From NCBI RefSeq assembly GCF_014224355.1, contig NZ_VNWP01000001.1, positions 124,001 to 188,000 on the forward strand: 64,000 nucleotides of DNA. The letters are read 5' to 3'. Every line of letters begins with the position of its first letter. Position 1 is the stretch's first letter. Under the pieces are notes generated by a model that saw only the letters and a list, made by a program, of their open reading frames with translations, made no database searches and was not told the origin of the DNA. This document shows, one piece after another, positions 1 to 11,593 of this stretch. This DNA comes from Synechococcus sp. BSA11S. GTDB taxonomy: Bacteria > Cyanobacteriota > Cyanobacteriia > PCC-6307 > Cyanobiaceae. Both the position numbers and the translations under genes were made by a program.

Positions 1-2162
<2,162 letters not shown>

Positions 2163-2230
2163 AGGCGGAAAGGGTGTCCGGTAGGGTGTTCGTTTGCCGG
2201 TACGCCTTGCCGTCCGGTGCGCTCGCGCCC

Positions 2231-2479
2231 TTGGATTCTCCCAGCCGCACCACCACCCCCGACGACACTGCCCCCCAGGAGGTCAACCCTGGGGAACGGT
2301 CTGGTCCTGCTGGTTTCGTCTCTTCCACCCTGGAAGAGCTGCGCAAGGTGGTCTGGCCCAGCCGTCAGCAGCTGTTCAGCGAGTCGGTGGCGGTGATCCT
2401 GATGGTGAGCCTCTCGGCTGCCACCATCGCGGCCGTCGATCGTTTCTACAGCTGGGCCTCCAGCCAGGTTTTCCCCTGA
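2231..2479 (+). CDS. secE: SecE preprotein translocase subunit
   Basis: Single-span membrane subunit of the SecYEG channel. The conserved SecE core is clear: an amphipathic stretch with EELRKVVWPSRQQL followed by one hydrophobic segment (AVILMVSLSAATIAAV) near the C-terminus. I chose the TTG at 2231 because it gives an 82-residue protein, the usual cyanobacterial length. GTG codons at 2159 and 2174 would add 24 or 19 residues, and the first overlaps the clpB stop; the exact start is uncertain because no clear ribosome-binding site is visible. The next genes are nusG and ribosomal protein genes, the standard order. Confidence 0.88.
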   Translation: MDSPSRTTTPDDTAPQEVNPGERSGPAGFVSSTLEELRKVVWPSRQQLFSESVAVILMVSLSAATIAAVDRFYSWASSQVFP

Positions 2480-2546
2480 GGCAGCAACGGTCCTGCCGCT
2501 GCCTCCCCCGTCCTGATCCCTCCTGAGCTCCCACTCCTCCGTCCCC

Positions 2547-3227
2547 GTGTCCGAAGCCGATCTCGTCACCGCAACCAGCCCCGACGGGGCCCTTGAGGAC
2601 GCCGTCGTCGAAGACGTGCTCGCCCTTGAAGCTCCGCCGGAATCCGAGCGGCAGGGCAAGCCGATGGTGGCCCGCTGGTATGCGGTGCAGGTGGCTTCCA
2701 GCTGTGAGAAGAAGGTGAAGGCCACCCTGGAGCAGCGCGCGATCACCCTGGGGGTCGACAGCCGCATCCTCGAGATCGAGATCCCCCAGACCCCGGCGGT
2801 GAAGCTCAAGAAAGACGGCAGCCGTCAGGCCGCCGAGGAAAAGGTCTTCCCCGGCTACGTGCTGGTGCGGATGATGCTCGATGAAGACACGATGATGGCG
2901 GTGCGGAGCACACCGAACGTGATCAACTTCGTGGGTCAGGAGGAGCGCCGCTCCACCGGCCGGGCCCGCGGTCACATCAAGCCGAGGCCGCTCAGCCGCC
3001 AGGAGGTCGACCGGATCTTCAAGCGTGCCGCTGAGAAGAAGCCCGTTGTCAAGGTCGATCTGGCCGAGGGCGATCAGATCCTCGTCACGGCCGGTCCTTT
3101 CAAAGACTTCCAGGGGGAGGTGATCGAGGTGTCGGGCGAGCGGAGCAAGCTCAAGGCCCTGCTCTCGATCTTCGGCCGGGAAACCCCGGTGGAACTGGAG
3201 TTCTCCCAGATCAGCAAGCAGAGCTGA
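2547..3227 (+). CDS. nusG: Transcription termination/antitermination factor NusG
   Basis: NusG binds RNA polymerase and modulates elongation, pausing and coupling to ribosomes. The protein (226 residues, GTG start) has an acidic N-terminal extension of about 45 residues, then the NGN domain beginning near RWYAVQVASSCEKKV with the FPGYVLVRM motif, and a C-terminal KOW domain (EGDQILVTAGPFKDFQGEV). The length is above the bacterial minimum because of the N-terminal tail, which is common in cyanobacteria. It sits between secE and rplK, as in most bacteria. Confidence 0.96.
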   Translation: MSEADLVTATSPDGALEDAVVEDVLALEAPPESERQGKPMVARWYAVQVASSCEKKVKATLEQRAITLGVDSRILEIEIPQTPAVKLKKDGSRQAAEEKVFPGYVLVRMMLDEDTMMAVRSTPNVINFVGQEERRSTGRARGHIKPRPLSRQEVDRIFKRAAEKKPVVKVDLAEGDQILVTAGPFKDFQGEVIEVSGERSKLKALLSIFGRETPVELEFSQISKQS

Positions 3228-3350
3228 TCCCCCTGCGGCCGTCTCCCTGCGGAGGGCGGCCCTGGCTGAGGGCACCGGACCGGTGCCCTCAGCAGACGCC
3301 TCGACCCAAGGGTCAGGCGATCCGCATCGCTTCCCTCCGTAGACCAGCCG

Positions 3351-3776
3351 ATGGCCAAAAAAGTCGTTGCCGTGATCAAGCTGGCGCTCAACGCCGGCAA
3401 AGCCAACCCCGCACCACCGGTGGGCCCTGCCCTCGGTCAGCACGGGGTGAACATCATGGCGTTCTGCAAGGAGTACAACGCCCGCACCCAGGACAAGGCC
3501 GGTTATGTGATCCCGGTGGAGATTTCGGTCTTCGAAGACCGCAGCTTCACCTTCATCACCAAGACCCCGCCGGCTTCGGTGCTGATCACCAAGGCCGCCG
3601 GGATCGAGAAGGGTGCCGCCACCTCTGCCAAAGGCAGCGTGGGCGCCATCAGCCGTGCCCAGCTCCAGGAGATCGCCAGCACCAAGTTGCCCGACCTCAA
3701 CTGCTCCAATCTGGATTCAGCCATGCGCATCATTGAGGGCACCGCCCGCAACATGGGCGTCGCCATCAGCGACTGA
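3351..3776 (+). CDS. rplK: 50S ribosomal protein L11
   Basis: L11 forms part of the GTPase-associated centre of the large ribosomal subunit. The 141-residue product has the usual length and shows the N-terminal proline-rich hinge ([18 protein letters not shown]) and the C-terminal RNA-binding domain ending in [12 protein letters not shown]. The ATG start is preceded by a 123-base gap after nusG. About 130 bases without a gene separate it from rplA. It belongs to the nusG-rplK-rplA ribosomal cluster. Confidence 0.98.
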   Translation: MAKKVVAVIKLALNAGKANPAPPVGPALGQHGVNIMAFCKEYNARTQDKAGYVIPVEISVFEDRSFTFITKTPPASVLITKAAGIEKGAATSAKGSVGAISRAQLQEIASTKLPDLNCSNLDSAMRIIEGTARNMGVAISD

Positions 3777-3908
3777 GTTCCACTGGAGCCCTGCTCCACC
3801 TGTTCCGCTTCACTCCACCATTCACCCCATCCGGGGGAGACAGTCGCCGCCTGCCCTGGCCTCAGCCCTGCCCGCGGACAACCTGTCGCCTGAACCCCGC
3901 TCAAACCC

Positions 3909-4616
3909 ATGCCCAAGACATCCAAACGGTTCACCGCCCTGCTCGAGACGATCGAGGACCGTGACTACACGCCGAACGAGGCCCTCGAGCTGGTCAAGGC
4001 CAACGCCAACGCCAAGTTCGATGAAACGATCGAAGCCCACGTGCGCCTCGGCATCGATCCCAAATACACCGATCAGCAGCTGCGCACCACCGTGGCCCTG
4101 CCCAGGGGCACCGGCCAGACCATCCGCATCGCCGTGATCGCCCGTGGCGAGAAGGTGGCCGAGGCCAAGGCCGCCGGCGCAGACCTCGCCGGCGACGACG
4201 ATCTGGTGGAGGCCATCGCCGGCGGCCAGATGGACTTCGACCTGCTGATCGCCACCCCGGACATGATGCCCAAGGTGGCCAAGCTGGGCCGGGTGCTCGG
4301 TCCCCGCGGCCTGATGCCGAACCCCAAGGCCGGCACCGTGGCCACCGATCTTGCTGCGGCCATCGACGAATTCAAGGCGGGCAAGCTGGAGTTCCGTGCC
4401 GACCGCAGCGGCATCGTGCATGTGCGCTTCGGCAAGGCGAGTTTCACGGTGGAGGCTCTGCTGGAGAACCTCAAGGCTCTGCAGGAAACAATCGATCGTC
4501 AGAAGCCCAGCGGTGCCAAGGGCCGCTACTGGCGCAGCCTCTACTTGACCTCCACGATGGGCCCCTCGGTCCCGGTTGACTTCACCGCCCTTCAGGACCT
4601 CAAGCTCGAGGGCTGA
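3909..4616 (+). CDS. rplA: 50S ribosomal protein L1
   Basis: L1 builds the mobile stalk near the E site and in many bacteria also represses its own operon. The 235-residue protein contains the L1 signature region ([19 protein letters not shown]) and the family's internal repeats of the RNA-binding domain. Length is normal. It is followed by a 325-base gap that holds an L10-type mRNA leader before rplJ, so rplJ-rplL is likely controlled separately from rplK-rplA. Confidence 0.98.
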   Translation: MPKTSKRFTALLETIEDRDYTPNEALELVKANANAKFDETIEAHVRLGIDPKYTDQQLRTTVALPRGTGQTIRIAVIARGEKVAEAKAAGADLAGDDDLVEAIAGGQMDFDLLIATPDMMPKVAKLGRVLGPRGLMPNPKAGTVATDLAAAIDEFKAGKLEFRADRSGIVHVRFGKASFTVEALLENLKALQETIDRQKPSGAKGRYWRSLYLTSTMGPSVPVDFTALQDLKLEG

Positions 4617-4664
4617 GGTTCGCCTCCAACCCCGGGACGGCTCGCGTGTAAGTTGGAGGATCGG

Positions 4665-4785
4665 GCACGCGCCCGGCCCAAGACAGCAGGTCAGGGCTGC
4701 GGCCTCCAGGCTTCCCGCTTCAGCGGGTGATCCGGTGGCCACGGTCTTCGTAAACCCTGCCGAGGTGCACGCGACTTTTTTCCGG
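4665..4785 (+). ncRNA. Ribosomal protein L10 leader (autoregulatory mRNA element)
   Basis: This 5' leader lies in the gap between rplA and rplJ. Two conserved strands of the known L10 leader are seen: AGACAGCAGG at 4681-4690 and the distal strand CCTGCCGAGGTGC at 4756-4768, which can pair (CAGCAGG with CCTGCC) around a variable hairpin arm. In the known family, L10(L12)4 binds this fold and represses its own mRNA. A run of six T follows at 4776-4781. The outer borders are approximate; the assignment rests on the two motifs and the position. Confidence 0.8.
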
Positions 4786-4941
4786 TTCGGATTCTCCGGG
4801 CGGATCACCGTTCAGCGGCCTCGAGACTTCACTCCGGTCTGCACCGGCTGCGAAGTCGGCTGAGCCTTCTGGCCCCAGTGGTCAGTGGCCCGGCCTCGGT
4901 GCCGCGTTCCCGGCTTGTTCCCCTCGATCCGTACCAAACCC

Positions 4942-5469
4942 ATGGGCCGCACGCTGGAGAGCAAGCAACAGATCATCGAAGAGCTCAAGGGGCTCCTCGG
5001 TGAGGCCGAAATGGCGCTGGTCCTTGATTACAAGGGCCTGTCCATCAAGGAGATGTCTGATCTGCGGACCCGTCTGCAGGCCAGCAACGGCATCTGCAAG
5101 GTGACCAAGAACACCTTGATGCGCCGTGCCATCGATGGAAACAGCGCCTGGTCGGAACTCGATTCCCTGCTCACCGGCACCAATGCCTTCGTCCTGATCA
5201 AGGGCGATGTGGGTGGTGCCGTCAAGGCCGTTCAGTCCTTCCAGAAGGACACGAAGAAGTCGGATGTGAAGGGAGGCCTTTTCGAAGGCAAGCTCCTCTC
5301 CCAGAACGACATCAAGGCCATTGCCGAGCTGCCCTCCAAGGAGGCGCTGATCGCCCAGATTGCCGGTGCGATCAATGCCGTGGCCACCAAGCTGGCCGTT
5401 GGCATCAACGAAGTTCCCTCCGGTCTCGCCAGAGCCCTCAACCAGCACGCCGAAGGCGACGCCAGCTGA
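4942..5469 (+). CDS. rplJ: 50S ribosomal protein L10
   Basis: L10 anchors L7/L12 dimers to the ribosome to form the stalk. I start it at ATG 4942 ([17 protein letters not shown]), the usual L10 beginning. The frame is open upstream to 4885, but those residues resemble leader RNA rather than protein. The 175-residue product shows the typical N-terminal domain ([24 protein letters not shown]) and the C-terminal helix that binds L12. The L10 leader upstream is the probable regulator. rplL follows after 62 bases. Confidence 0.97.
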   Translation: MGRTLESKQQIIEELKGLLGEAEMALVLDYKGLSIKEMSDLRTRLQASNGICKVTKNTLMRRAIDGNSAWSELDSLLTGTNAFVLIKGDVGGAVKAVQSFQKDTKKSDVKGGLFEGKLLSQNDIKAIAELPSKEALIAQIAGAINAVATKLAVGINEVPSGLARALNQHAEGDAS

Positions 5470-5531
5470 GCACTCCGCATCCATCCGGCCACGCCGGCTC
5501 CACCCCACCGATCTGTTGCTGACTCTCAACC

Positions 5532-5915
5532 ATGACCACCAAAACTGACGACATTCTCGATTCGCTGAAAACTCTCTCCCTGCTGGAAGCTTCCGAGCTT
5601 GTCAAGCAGATCGAAGAGGCCTTCGGTGTGTCTGCCGCCGCTTCCGCTGGCGTGATGGTGGCTGCGGCTCCCGCCGCTGCCGCTGAGGCCGCTGAAGAGC
5701 AGACCGAATTCGATGTGATTCTCGAAAGCTTCGACGCCGCCGCCAAGATCAAGGTGCTCAAGGCCGTCCGCGAGGCCACCGGTCTTGGCCTGGGCGAAGC
5801 CAAGGCCCTGGTCGAGGCAGCCCCCAAGGCTGTCAAGGAAGGCATCGCCAAGGCCGATGCCGAGGCTCTCAAGAAGTCGATTGAAGAAGTGGGCGGCAAG
5901 GTCACCATCAAGTGA
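5532..5915 (+). CDS. rplL: 50S ribosomal protein L7/L12
   Basis: Stalk protein that recruits translational GTPases. The 127-residue protein has an N-terminal dimerisation part, an Ala/Glu-rich flexible hinge (about residues 36-55), and a C-terminal globular domain with the conserved [20 protein letters not shown] stretch. Length and organisation are standard. It is the last gene of this rightward ribosomal group and is followed within 50 bases by an intrinsic terminator. Confidence 0.98.
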   Translation: MTTKTDDILDSLKTLSLLEASELVKQIEEAFGVSAAASAGVMVAAAPAAAAEAAEEQTEFDVILESFDAAAKIKVLKAVREATGLGLGEAKALVEAAPKAVKEGIAKADAEALKKSIEEVGGKVTIK

Positions 5916-5964
5916 TCAGGCCCGGCGGGGGCCTGCCCTCCGCCACCCCCCTTTCATTCACCTC

Positions 5965-5990
5965 AGCCGGCCTCTCGGGGCCGGCTTTTT
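5965..5990 (+). terminator. Intrinsic terminator after rplL
   Basis: Perfect 8-bp stem AGCCGGCC / GGCCGGCT with a six-base loop, followed by a run of T to 5990. Located 49 bases after the rplL stop, it should end the ribosomal protein transcript. Confidence 0.85.
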
Positions 5991-6003
5991 GCTGGACAAA
6001 GGC

Positions 6004-6032
6004 AAAAAAAAACCCCGCCGAAGGCAGGGTTT
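6004..6032 (-). terminator. Intrinsic terminator facing the rplL terminator
   Basis: Read on the minus strand: a GC-rich stem CCCTGCC / GGCGGGG (one G-T pair) closed by a TTCG tetraloop and followed by an unbroken run of nine T. It would terminate leftward transcripts from the DUF3747 gene. The 128 bases between that gene and this hairpin show no reading frame I would support. Confidence 0.8.
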
Positions 6033-6161
6033 CAGAGGTGGAACGATGCCGGGAGTCTGTCCTCGTTTCGACCCCGGGAGAGCGTTCTGCACTCCTCACA
6101 CAAGAAGAATTTATGGGATGGATCGTTGGGGTGCCAGCGGCGAGGGTCGCTGTGTCGACTG

Positions 6162-6911
6162 TCACTCCTTGAAGGGCACCACCTGCAGGGCGATCGGCCC
6201 ACTGTCGAGCTCGCCGCCACCGGCCAGGTCGGCCACATCACGCCCGAGGCTGGAGATGACTCCGCTGGAGATGGGCTGAAGCGGCTGGGCACCCTCGCTG
6301 TTGCTGCCACCACCACCGGAGCTGGCGATCAGTTGCTCCAGGGGGCTGCTGGCGGCGAAATAGATGTGATTCAGCGCCTGCTGGCCGTAGAGCCGGCGGT
6401 TGAGCTGCCAGTCGGTTTCGAGGCGGATGGGGACGAATCCATCGGAATCGCGGCGGCTCACCTGGCCACGGCCCACCAGCAGCAGCGTGGTGTCCGCCGG
6501 GCTCATGGCCTGCAACTGAATCTCGTCGCCCACCTGGCTCAGGCGCAGGCGGTAGCGGCTGGCCAGGTCCTGGTCAGCCACCCGCAGGGAATAGGCGTTG
6601 CTGCCGGCGTAGCTGGCGCAGACCCCCTTGGAGTCGAAGCGGTTCATCGCCGCGTCCACCAGCCCATCAGGTCGCTCCTGCCAGCAGGGCTGACCGTTGG
6701 CCACCTGCTCGATCAGCACCAGCGACCAGTCGGCCAGGCCGACCGGCTTGGCCAGGACTGCAAAGCGGGATGCTTCAACCGGCTGGGTGTCGAACACGCC
6801 GGCTGCCACAGCCAGGGGAGTTGTGACGGCCTGCAGCGTGGTGGCCGCAAGCCCGGCCCCCGCAAGGGCCAGGTAGGTTCGCTGCATGGTGGATTTTTTG
6901 CGTCCCAACAT
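6162..6911 (-). CDS. Secreted DUF3747 protein
   Basis: Function unknown; DUF3747 is a cyanobacterial extracytoplasmic family. The protein has a positively charged N-terminus and hydrophobic signal peptide (about the first 35 residues, ending near PLAVAA), then the conserved core: [43 protein letters not shown] and [11 protein letters not shown]. The two Cys of the core could form a disulfide. The C-terminal 60 residues are Gly/Ser-rich and not recognisable. Starts at 6920, 6911 and 6887 are all possible; 6911 gives the best-charged signal peptide. Only about 40 bases separate it from the divergent rnhA start. Confidence 0.8.
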   Translation of the reverse strand: MLGRKKSTMQRTYLALAGAGLAATTLQAVTTPLAVAAGVFDTQPVEASRFAVLAKPVGLADWSLVLIEQVANGQPCWQERPDGLVDAAMNRFDSKGVCASYAGSNAYSLRVADQDLASRYRLRLSQVGDEIQLQAMSPADTTLLLVGRGQVSRRDSDGFVPIRLETDWQLNRRLYGQQALNHIYFAASSPLEQLIASSGGGGSNSEGAQPLQPISSGVISSLGRDVADLAGGGELDSGPIALQVVPFKE

Positions 6912-6949
6912 CGTCACCAAGGTCTACGGCACCACTGTCTACCGAACAA

Positions 6950-7738
6950 TTGCCGGTCTGCCCAGTGGCTGCTGAGCAGACACGGGTGGTGGCTGCAGCC
7001 TGCGACGGGGCCTGCAGCGGCAATCCTGGCCCGGGGGGCTGGGGCTGTCTTCTGCGTTTCGAAGATGGCAGCGTGCGCGAGCTGGGAGGTGCGGCGGCGG
7101 CCACCACCAACAACCGCATGGAGCTCACCGCCGCCCTGGCTCTGATGGAGGAGTTGCGCCAGTGGCCTCTTCACCCGGATCTGCGCCTGCGCACCGACAG
7201 CCGCTACCTGATCGACGGTCTGACCAAGTGGATGCCGGGCTGGAAGCGCAAGGGCTGGCGCACCGCCTCCGGTGGACCGGTGCTCAATCGTGACCTCTGG
7301 GAGGAGCTGGACCGGGCCCGTTTGCCAGGGCTGTCCCTGGCCCATGTGAAGGGCCACAGCGGTGATCCCGACAACGACCGCTGCGATGCGATTGCCGTGG
7401 CCTTCTCCCGGGGGGGTGTCCCCGATCTGGCCCAGGGACCTGGATCCGGGGGCACCAGGCGTGATCCTGAGCCCGCCCCTTCAGGGCAGGATCAGCTCGA
7501 GCAGCCGGCTCCCGCTGACCTCGGTGCTCTGCTCACCCGCCTTGAAGTGGCCGACCGCCTCGCCAGCGGAGGCTATGCCCTCACGGCTGGTGAGCTGGCC
7601 CGTCTGGTGGAGCAGCCGCTGGCCCGGCTGCAGCAGCGGCAGGGGCCATGGATCTGGCGCGACTGGCGGGTGTTCCCCACTGGTGAGGGCCGCTGGCGAC
7701 TTGAGCGCACCAAGCCCGCCCTGCAGGAGGCCCCATGA
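6950..7738 (+). CDS. rnhA: Ribonuclease HI with C-terminal extension
   Basis: Cuts the RNA strand of RNA-DNA hybrids in replication and repair. The N-terminal 150 residues are the RNase H fold with the active-site residues visible: Asp in [16 protein letters not shown], Glu in [10 protein letters not shown], Asp in [11 protein letters not shown], and the His/Asp of [14 protein letters not shown]. About 110 further residues form a linker and a small domain ([19 protein letters not shown]) not present in the E. coli enzyme. Start is TTG 6950; GTG 6965 is an alternative. Its last four bases overlap pyrD as ATGA, so the two are probably translationally coupled. Confidence 0.93.
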   Translation: MPVCPVAAEQTRVVAAACDGACSGNPGPGGWGCLLRFEDGSVRELGGAAAATTNNRMELTAALALMEELRQWPLHPDLRLRTDSRYLIDGLTKWMPGWKRKGWRTASGGPVLNRDLWEELDRARLPGLSLAHVKGHSGDPDNDRCDAIAVAFSRGGVPDLAQGPGSGGTRRDPEPAPSGQDQLEQPAPADLGALLTRLEVADRLASGGYALTAGELARLVEQPLARLQQRQGPWIWRDWRVFPTGEGRWRLERTKPALQEAP

Positions 7739-8931
7739 TCCTGGAGCGATCCGAGCGAGACGCCACCGCCACTGCGGGGACCAGCACCGGCGCCCTCTAC
7801 AGCCGATGGGTGGGTCCGCTGCTGGCCCGCGATGAAGGGGCCGACGCTGAGCAGCTCAGTGCGCTCACCCTCGCGGCCCTGGCCCAGGCCTCCCTGCGCC
7901 GCAACTGGCCTGTGGTGGCCGGCAGCCTGGCGGGCCTCGGCGCCGAACTCCAGCGGCGTGACCATCGCTTCGAGCAGACCCTGTTCGGCTGCCGCTTCGC
8001 CAATCCGGTGGGGCTGGCCGCCGGCTTCGACAAGAACGCGGTGGCGGCGGCGATCTGGCACCTGTTCGGCTTCGGCTTCGCCGAACTCGGCACCATCACC
8101 TGGCACGCCCAGCCAGGCAACCCCCGGCCCCGTCTGTTTCGCCTGGCTCAGGAGCGGGCTGCCCTCAACCGGATGGGCTTCAACAACGACGGCGCCTTGG
8201 GGGTGAAGCGCAACCTCATGCGCCAGCAGATGCCGTTGCCGGGGCAGAGGCCGGCGGTGCTGGGCCTCAATCTGGGCAAGTCGAAGATCACCTCCCTCGA
8301 ACTCGCCGCCGACGACTACGCCTCCTCCCTGGAGCTCCTCTCGCCCCTGGCCGACTATGTGGTGATCAACGTGAGTTCTCCCAACACCCCGGGCCTGCGG
8401 GATCTGCAGGACGCCGTGCAGCTGCGGCGCCTGGTGGAGCGTCTGCGGCGTCTCTCGGCCTGCCCGCCATTGCTGGTCAAGATCGCCCCTGACCTGGAGG
8501 ATGACGCCATCGACACGATTGCGCGCCTGGCCTATGAGGAGGGGCTGGCGGGTGTGATTGCGGTGAACACCAGCGTCAACCGCCTGGGGCTGGAGCACCG
8601 CCGCCTTCCCCAGACGGGGCGGACCCTGGCTGAGGAGGCCGGCGGCCTCAGCGGAGCCCCCCTGCGCGGCCGTGCTCTGGAAGTGATCCGGCGGCTGAGG
8701 GCCACGGCAGGTCCTGCCCTGCCGCTGATCGGGGTGGGCGGGATCGATTCCCCCGAGGCCGCCTGGGAGCGGATCACGGCAGGAGCCTCCCTGATCCAGC
8801 TCTACACCGGCTGGATCTATCAGGGCCCCGGGCTGGTCCCGGCGATTCTCGAGGGCCTTGCCGACCAGCTGGATCGGCATGGCTGCAGCCATCTCAGTGA
8901 GGCCGTGGGCAGCGGCCTGCCCTGGCGCTGA
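7735..8931 (+). CDS. pyrD: Dihydroorotate dehydrogenase (quinone), class 2
   Basis: Oxidises dihydroorotate to orotate in pyrimidine synthesis, passing electrons to membrane quinone. The 398-residue protein has a class 2 N-terminal helical extension of about 75 residues, then the FMN-binding barrel: [13 protein letters not shown], the ELGTIT strand, [20 protein letters not shown] with the catalytic Ser region, and the phosphate-binding [11 protein letters not shown] near the end. Start ATG overlaps the rnhA stop. About 90 bases without a gene follow before pilM. Confidence 0.96.
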   Translation: MILERSERDATATAGTSTGALYSRWVGPLLARDEGADAEQLSALTLAALAQASLRRNWPVVAGSLAGLGAELQRRDHRFEQTLFGCRFANPVGLAAGFDKNAVAAAIWHLFGFGFAELGTITWHAQPGNPRPRLFRLAQERAALNRMGFNNDGALGVKRNLMRQQMPLPGQRPAVLGLNLGKSKITSLELAADDYASSLELLSPLADYVVINVSSPNTPGLRDLQDAVQLRRLVERLRRLSACPPLLVKIAPDLEDDAIDTIARLAYEEGLAGVIAVNTSVNRLGLEHRRLPQTGRTLAEEAGGLSGAPLRGRALEVIRRLRATAGPALPLIGVGGIDSPEAAWERITAGASLIQLYTGWIYQGPGLVPAILEGLADQLDRHGCSHLSEAVGSGLPWR

Positions 8932-9024
8932 AAGGACCGGGACCCTCGCGGAGCAGGGTTGTGCAAGGAGGTGCGCAAACGGCCGCTGACCGATACGCTT
9001 CTGGCGGATTAAGGAAAGCGCACC

Positions 9025-9996
9025 TTGGTCCTGGCCGGCGTGCAGGAACAGCTCAAGCCCCTTGCAAAGCGGCTGTTTCCGCGCCTGGTCTGGCTTGCCC
9101 TCACGGATGACGCGGTCACGGTGCTGACCACCAAGGGGACGGGCCAGCCTGCGCAGGTGGACCTGCTGCAGCGGGTTCCCCTGCCCCGCGGGGCCTGCTC
9201 CGAAGGGGATCCGCAGGAGGTGATGGCCCTGGGCGACCTGATCGGTGATCTGCTGGTGGAACTGGGCCTGGTGGAGGCCGATGTCGCGGTGGTGCTGCCT
9301 GCGGCGGCCTGTGTCTGGAGGGTGGTGCAGTGGCCCTTCGACGACTGGCCCGAGGCGCCGGACGAGGCCCTGCGCCAGATCGATCCTGCGCTGGGCCTGC
9401 CCTACGACCTCTCTCAGGCCTACCTCAGCCTCCTGCCTCTTGAAGGCTCCGGCGCTCCGGAGACAGGTTGCTCCTCCCTGCTGGTCACGGCCCCCCGCCA
9501 GCGGGTGCTCCGTTGGATCGAGGTCTTCGACATCGCCGGCGTTCAGCTGGTGCGGCTGGAAGCCGCCCAGGTGTGCGAGCTGCGGGCGCTGGCGCCTCTG
9601 CTGGAAGGGGCTGAGCCTGGGCAGTTGGAGGTGCTGATGGTGCCTGAAGACCGGGGTGCGCGGCTCACCCTGCTGCGCCATGGTGTGCCGGAGTATGGCC
9701 GTGCGTTGACGGGGGCCATGGCCGATCTCATTCCCCAGCTCGAACGTTGCATCACCTACTGGCACTCGCGGGATGCCGCTGTCACAGGAGTTCGTCTCTG
9801 GCTGGGGGGCTCAAACCCCGACCTGCCCCTGCTGGCCGAGAACCTGCGCCGCAGCGGTGAGTGGTCTGTTCAGATCCTTGATCCGGTGGTCATGGGCTGG
9901 ATGGCCTTGCCCCAGCAGGATGGCGATGGAGAGCTGCCGCCCGGCTGGGCCCTGAGCTCCCTCCATGGCCTGATGCAGGCGGAGCCGGCCCGATGA
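9025..9996 (+). CDS. pilM: PilM-like type IV pilus assembly ATPase-fold protein
   Basis: First gene of a pilM-N-O-Q set. PilM is a cytosolic actin-like protein that binds the N-terminus of PilN and links the pilus alignment complex to the motor. Sequence similarity is weak, and the call relies on length (323), fold-like beta-rich pattern (VWLALTDDAVTVLTT; ADVAVVLPAAACVWRVVQWP) and the three genes that follow. TTG 9025 is used because AAGGAAAG (9011-9018) is a good ribosome-binding site at proper distance. The stop overlaps the pilN start as ATGA. Confidence 0.75.
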   Translation: MVLAGVQEQLKPLAKRLFPRLVWLALTDDAVTVLTTKGTGQPAQVDLLQRVPLPRGACSEGDPQEVMALGDLIGDLLVELGLVEADVAVVLPAAACVWRVVQWPFDDWPEAPDEALRQIDPALGLPYDLSQAYLSLLPLEGSGAPETGCSSLLVTAPRQRVLRWIEVFDIAGVQLVRLEAAQVCELRALAPLLEGAEPGQLEVLMVPEDRGARLTLLRHGVPEYGRALTGAMADLIPQLERCITYWHSRDAAVTGVRLWLGGSNPDLPLLAENLRRSGEWSVQILDPVVMGWMALPQQDGDGELPPGWALSSLHGLMQAEPAR

Positions 9997-10706
9997 GTCA
10001 AGTGCTGCCTGGCCTGGATCTGCTGCGGGAACGCCGGCTCGAGCTGGGTCTGCCGGCCGAACCACCCCAGCCGCCCCCGGCCAGACGACTGCTCCTGATC
10101 GGATCGCTCGTCGGTGGCTCCATTGCGCTGGTCACTGTGGGGGCTTCGTTGCTGCTCAAGCTGCAGGGGATGCTGCTGGAGCAGGAACTCGCTCGGCTGG
10201 CTCCCGTGCGGGGCCAGGTGGAGTCGATCGAGGCCGAACTCGCTGCTGACAAGATCAACCTGGACCGCAAGACCAAGGGCAATGATCAGCTGGTGCGCGG
10301 CCTGGTGACCGTGCGTTCGGGCTCTGCCTTCTTGACTGATCTGGCTGGCCGTACGCCGGCCGAGTTGCAGCTCTCCTCGGTGCAGGTCGGCAAGGATGAT
10401 CTGCAGATCAAGGGCCGGACCGGTGATCCAGGAGCGTTCGAGCGGATCAACGCCCTCATGCTGAGCCTGAAGTCGTCCCCGCTGATCGATCCGGCCAGCG
10501 TGACGCTCAGCCGTGCGATCCGCAACGACACCGATCCCAATCAGTCCAGCAAGGGGCAGGAGAGCGGGCTGGTGGACTTTGATCTCAGTGCTGCCTTCCG
10601 CCCCCCCCCATCCAGCTCGGTCCAGCTGAAGCAGTTGCAGGATCTGGGTGCGGGTGGCATGGCCCGCCGCCTCGAGCTGCTGGAGGAGGAGGGTCTGCTG
10701 CGATGA
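9993..10706 (+). CDS. pilN: PilN-like type IV pilus alignment protein
   Basis: Inner-membrane bitopic protein of the type IV pilus alignment subcomplex. The N-terminus carries the short cytosolic PilM-binding region (GLDLLRERRLELG, compare INLLP-type motifs), followed by one membrane span at about residues 35-55 (LLIGSLVGGSIALVTVGASL), a coiled-coil section and a periplasmic ferredoxin-like domain with QLSSVQVGKDDLQIKGRTGD. It is 237 residues long. It overlaps pilM and pilO by four bases on each side, supporting one coupled operon. Confidence 0.78.
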   Translation: MSQVLPGLDLLRERRLELGLPAEPPQPPPARRLLLIGSLVGGSIALVTVGASLLLKLQGMLLEQELARLAPVRGQVESIEAELAADKINLDRKTKGNDQLVRGLVTVRSGSAFLTDLAGRTPAELQLSSVQVGKDDLQIKGRTGDPGAFERINALMLSLKSSPLIDPASVTLSRAIRNDTDPNQSSKGQESGLVDFDLSAAFRPPPSSSVQLKQLQDLGAGGMARRLELLEEEGLLR

Positions 10707-11509
10707 CCAACCTTCAGCAGGGTGCTCAGCCCCGATCCCAACTGCTGCGCAACGGTCTGCTGATCGGATTGCCCGTGGCGGCCGGCGTGATGGTGGCCTC
10801 CCTGGTGGCCCTGTTGGGGGTCTTCCAGCCCTGGGATCAGCTGCGCCGGGATCAGCTCCAGCTCGATGAGCTTCGGGGCATGAACGAGCGGCTGCCCCTG
10901 CTGCGAGGCCAGCGATTGCGTCAGCTCGATCAGCTCAAGACGGTGAACGGCCAGAGGGCGAGCCTGCTCAGGCTGATTGCCGGCAGTGGGCAGATCAGCA
11001 CCTTTCTCGCTCAGCTCAACCGTGAGGCCACCGCCACAGGGGTGCAGCTCGACGTGTTCGAACCACTGCCTGACCCCGTGGCCACAGCCCCTGCCCAGGG
11101 CGGCAACTCTTCTGCTTCTCCGGCGCCTGCGGCCGGCGACGAGACGAAGAAGACCCCGCCGTCGGATCCACTCGAAGCCGATGGCCTGCGCAGGACCATC
11201 CTGCTGCTGAGTGCCCGGGGCCGCTACCCGAATCTGCTGGTGTTCATGCGCCGGCTGGAGCGACTCAGCCTTCTGGTGGCTCAGAGCGATCTCAACCTTG
11301 ACCTCGAGGCGATCCCTGCTCAGGCCCAGCAGCAGGCCGCCAACAGCCCGGCATCTCAGGGCCAGAGGATTCCGCTGGTGGTCTTGAAGCTGAACCTTGC
11401 CCTTTACAGCAAGGGCCCTGGTCTCACGCCTGCCTCCGGCCGGGCCACGGCGGCGGCGGCTCCCACGCCAACCCCAGCACCACCTGAGCCTCCGCCGCCG
11501 CCCCAGTAA
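10703..11509 (+). CDS. pilO: PilO-like type IV pilus alignment protein
   Basis: Partner of PilN in the inner-membrane alignment complex. One transmembrane segment near residues 15-38 (GLPVAAGVMVASLVALLGVF), a periplasmic coiled coil rich in Gln/Leu/Arg (DQLRRDQLQLDEL), then a PilO-type globular part (RYPNLLVFMRRLERLSLLVA). The C-terminus ends in an Ala/Pro-rich tail of about 25 residues, as does a shorter stretch in the middle. Identification depends partly on gene order; the similarity is that of a diverged cyanobacterial PilO. Confidence 0.75.
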   Translation: MTNLQQGAQPRSQLLRNGLLIGLPVAAGVMVASLVALLGVFQPWDQLRRDQLQLDELRGMNERLPLLRGQRLRQLDQLKTVNGQRASLLRLIAGSGQISTFLAQLNREATATGVQLDVFEPLPDPVATAPAQGGNSSASPAPAAGDETKKTPPSDPLEADGLRRTILLLSARGRYPNLLVFMRRLERLSLLVAQSDLNLDLEAIPAQAQQQAANSPASQGQRIPLVVLKLNLALYSKGPGLTPASGRATAAAAPTPTPAPPEPPPPPQ

Positions 11510-11593
11510 TCCTCCACGGTGGAGTTGTTGACCAGGGGGATGCTGGTCATTTTATCCAGTTGCTTATACCATTCCGGCGAAATAGGTGCGTGG

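Noticed and set aside
4776-4781. T-run after the L10 leader as an intrinsic terminator
   Set aside because: No stable GC stem directly precedes it; recorded only as a possibility within the leader finding.
4576-4863. Open frame of 95 codons across the rplA-rplJ gap
   Set aside because: Covers the L10 leader, starts within rplA in another frame and has no protein-like character.
8938-8965. Inverted repeat after pyrD as a terminator
   Set aside because: Only a five-base stem and no T-run follows; reading through to pilM is possible.
7573-9765. Long open frame antisense to pyrD and pilM
   Set aside because: Shadow of coding DNA at high GC; sense genes carry clear motifs.
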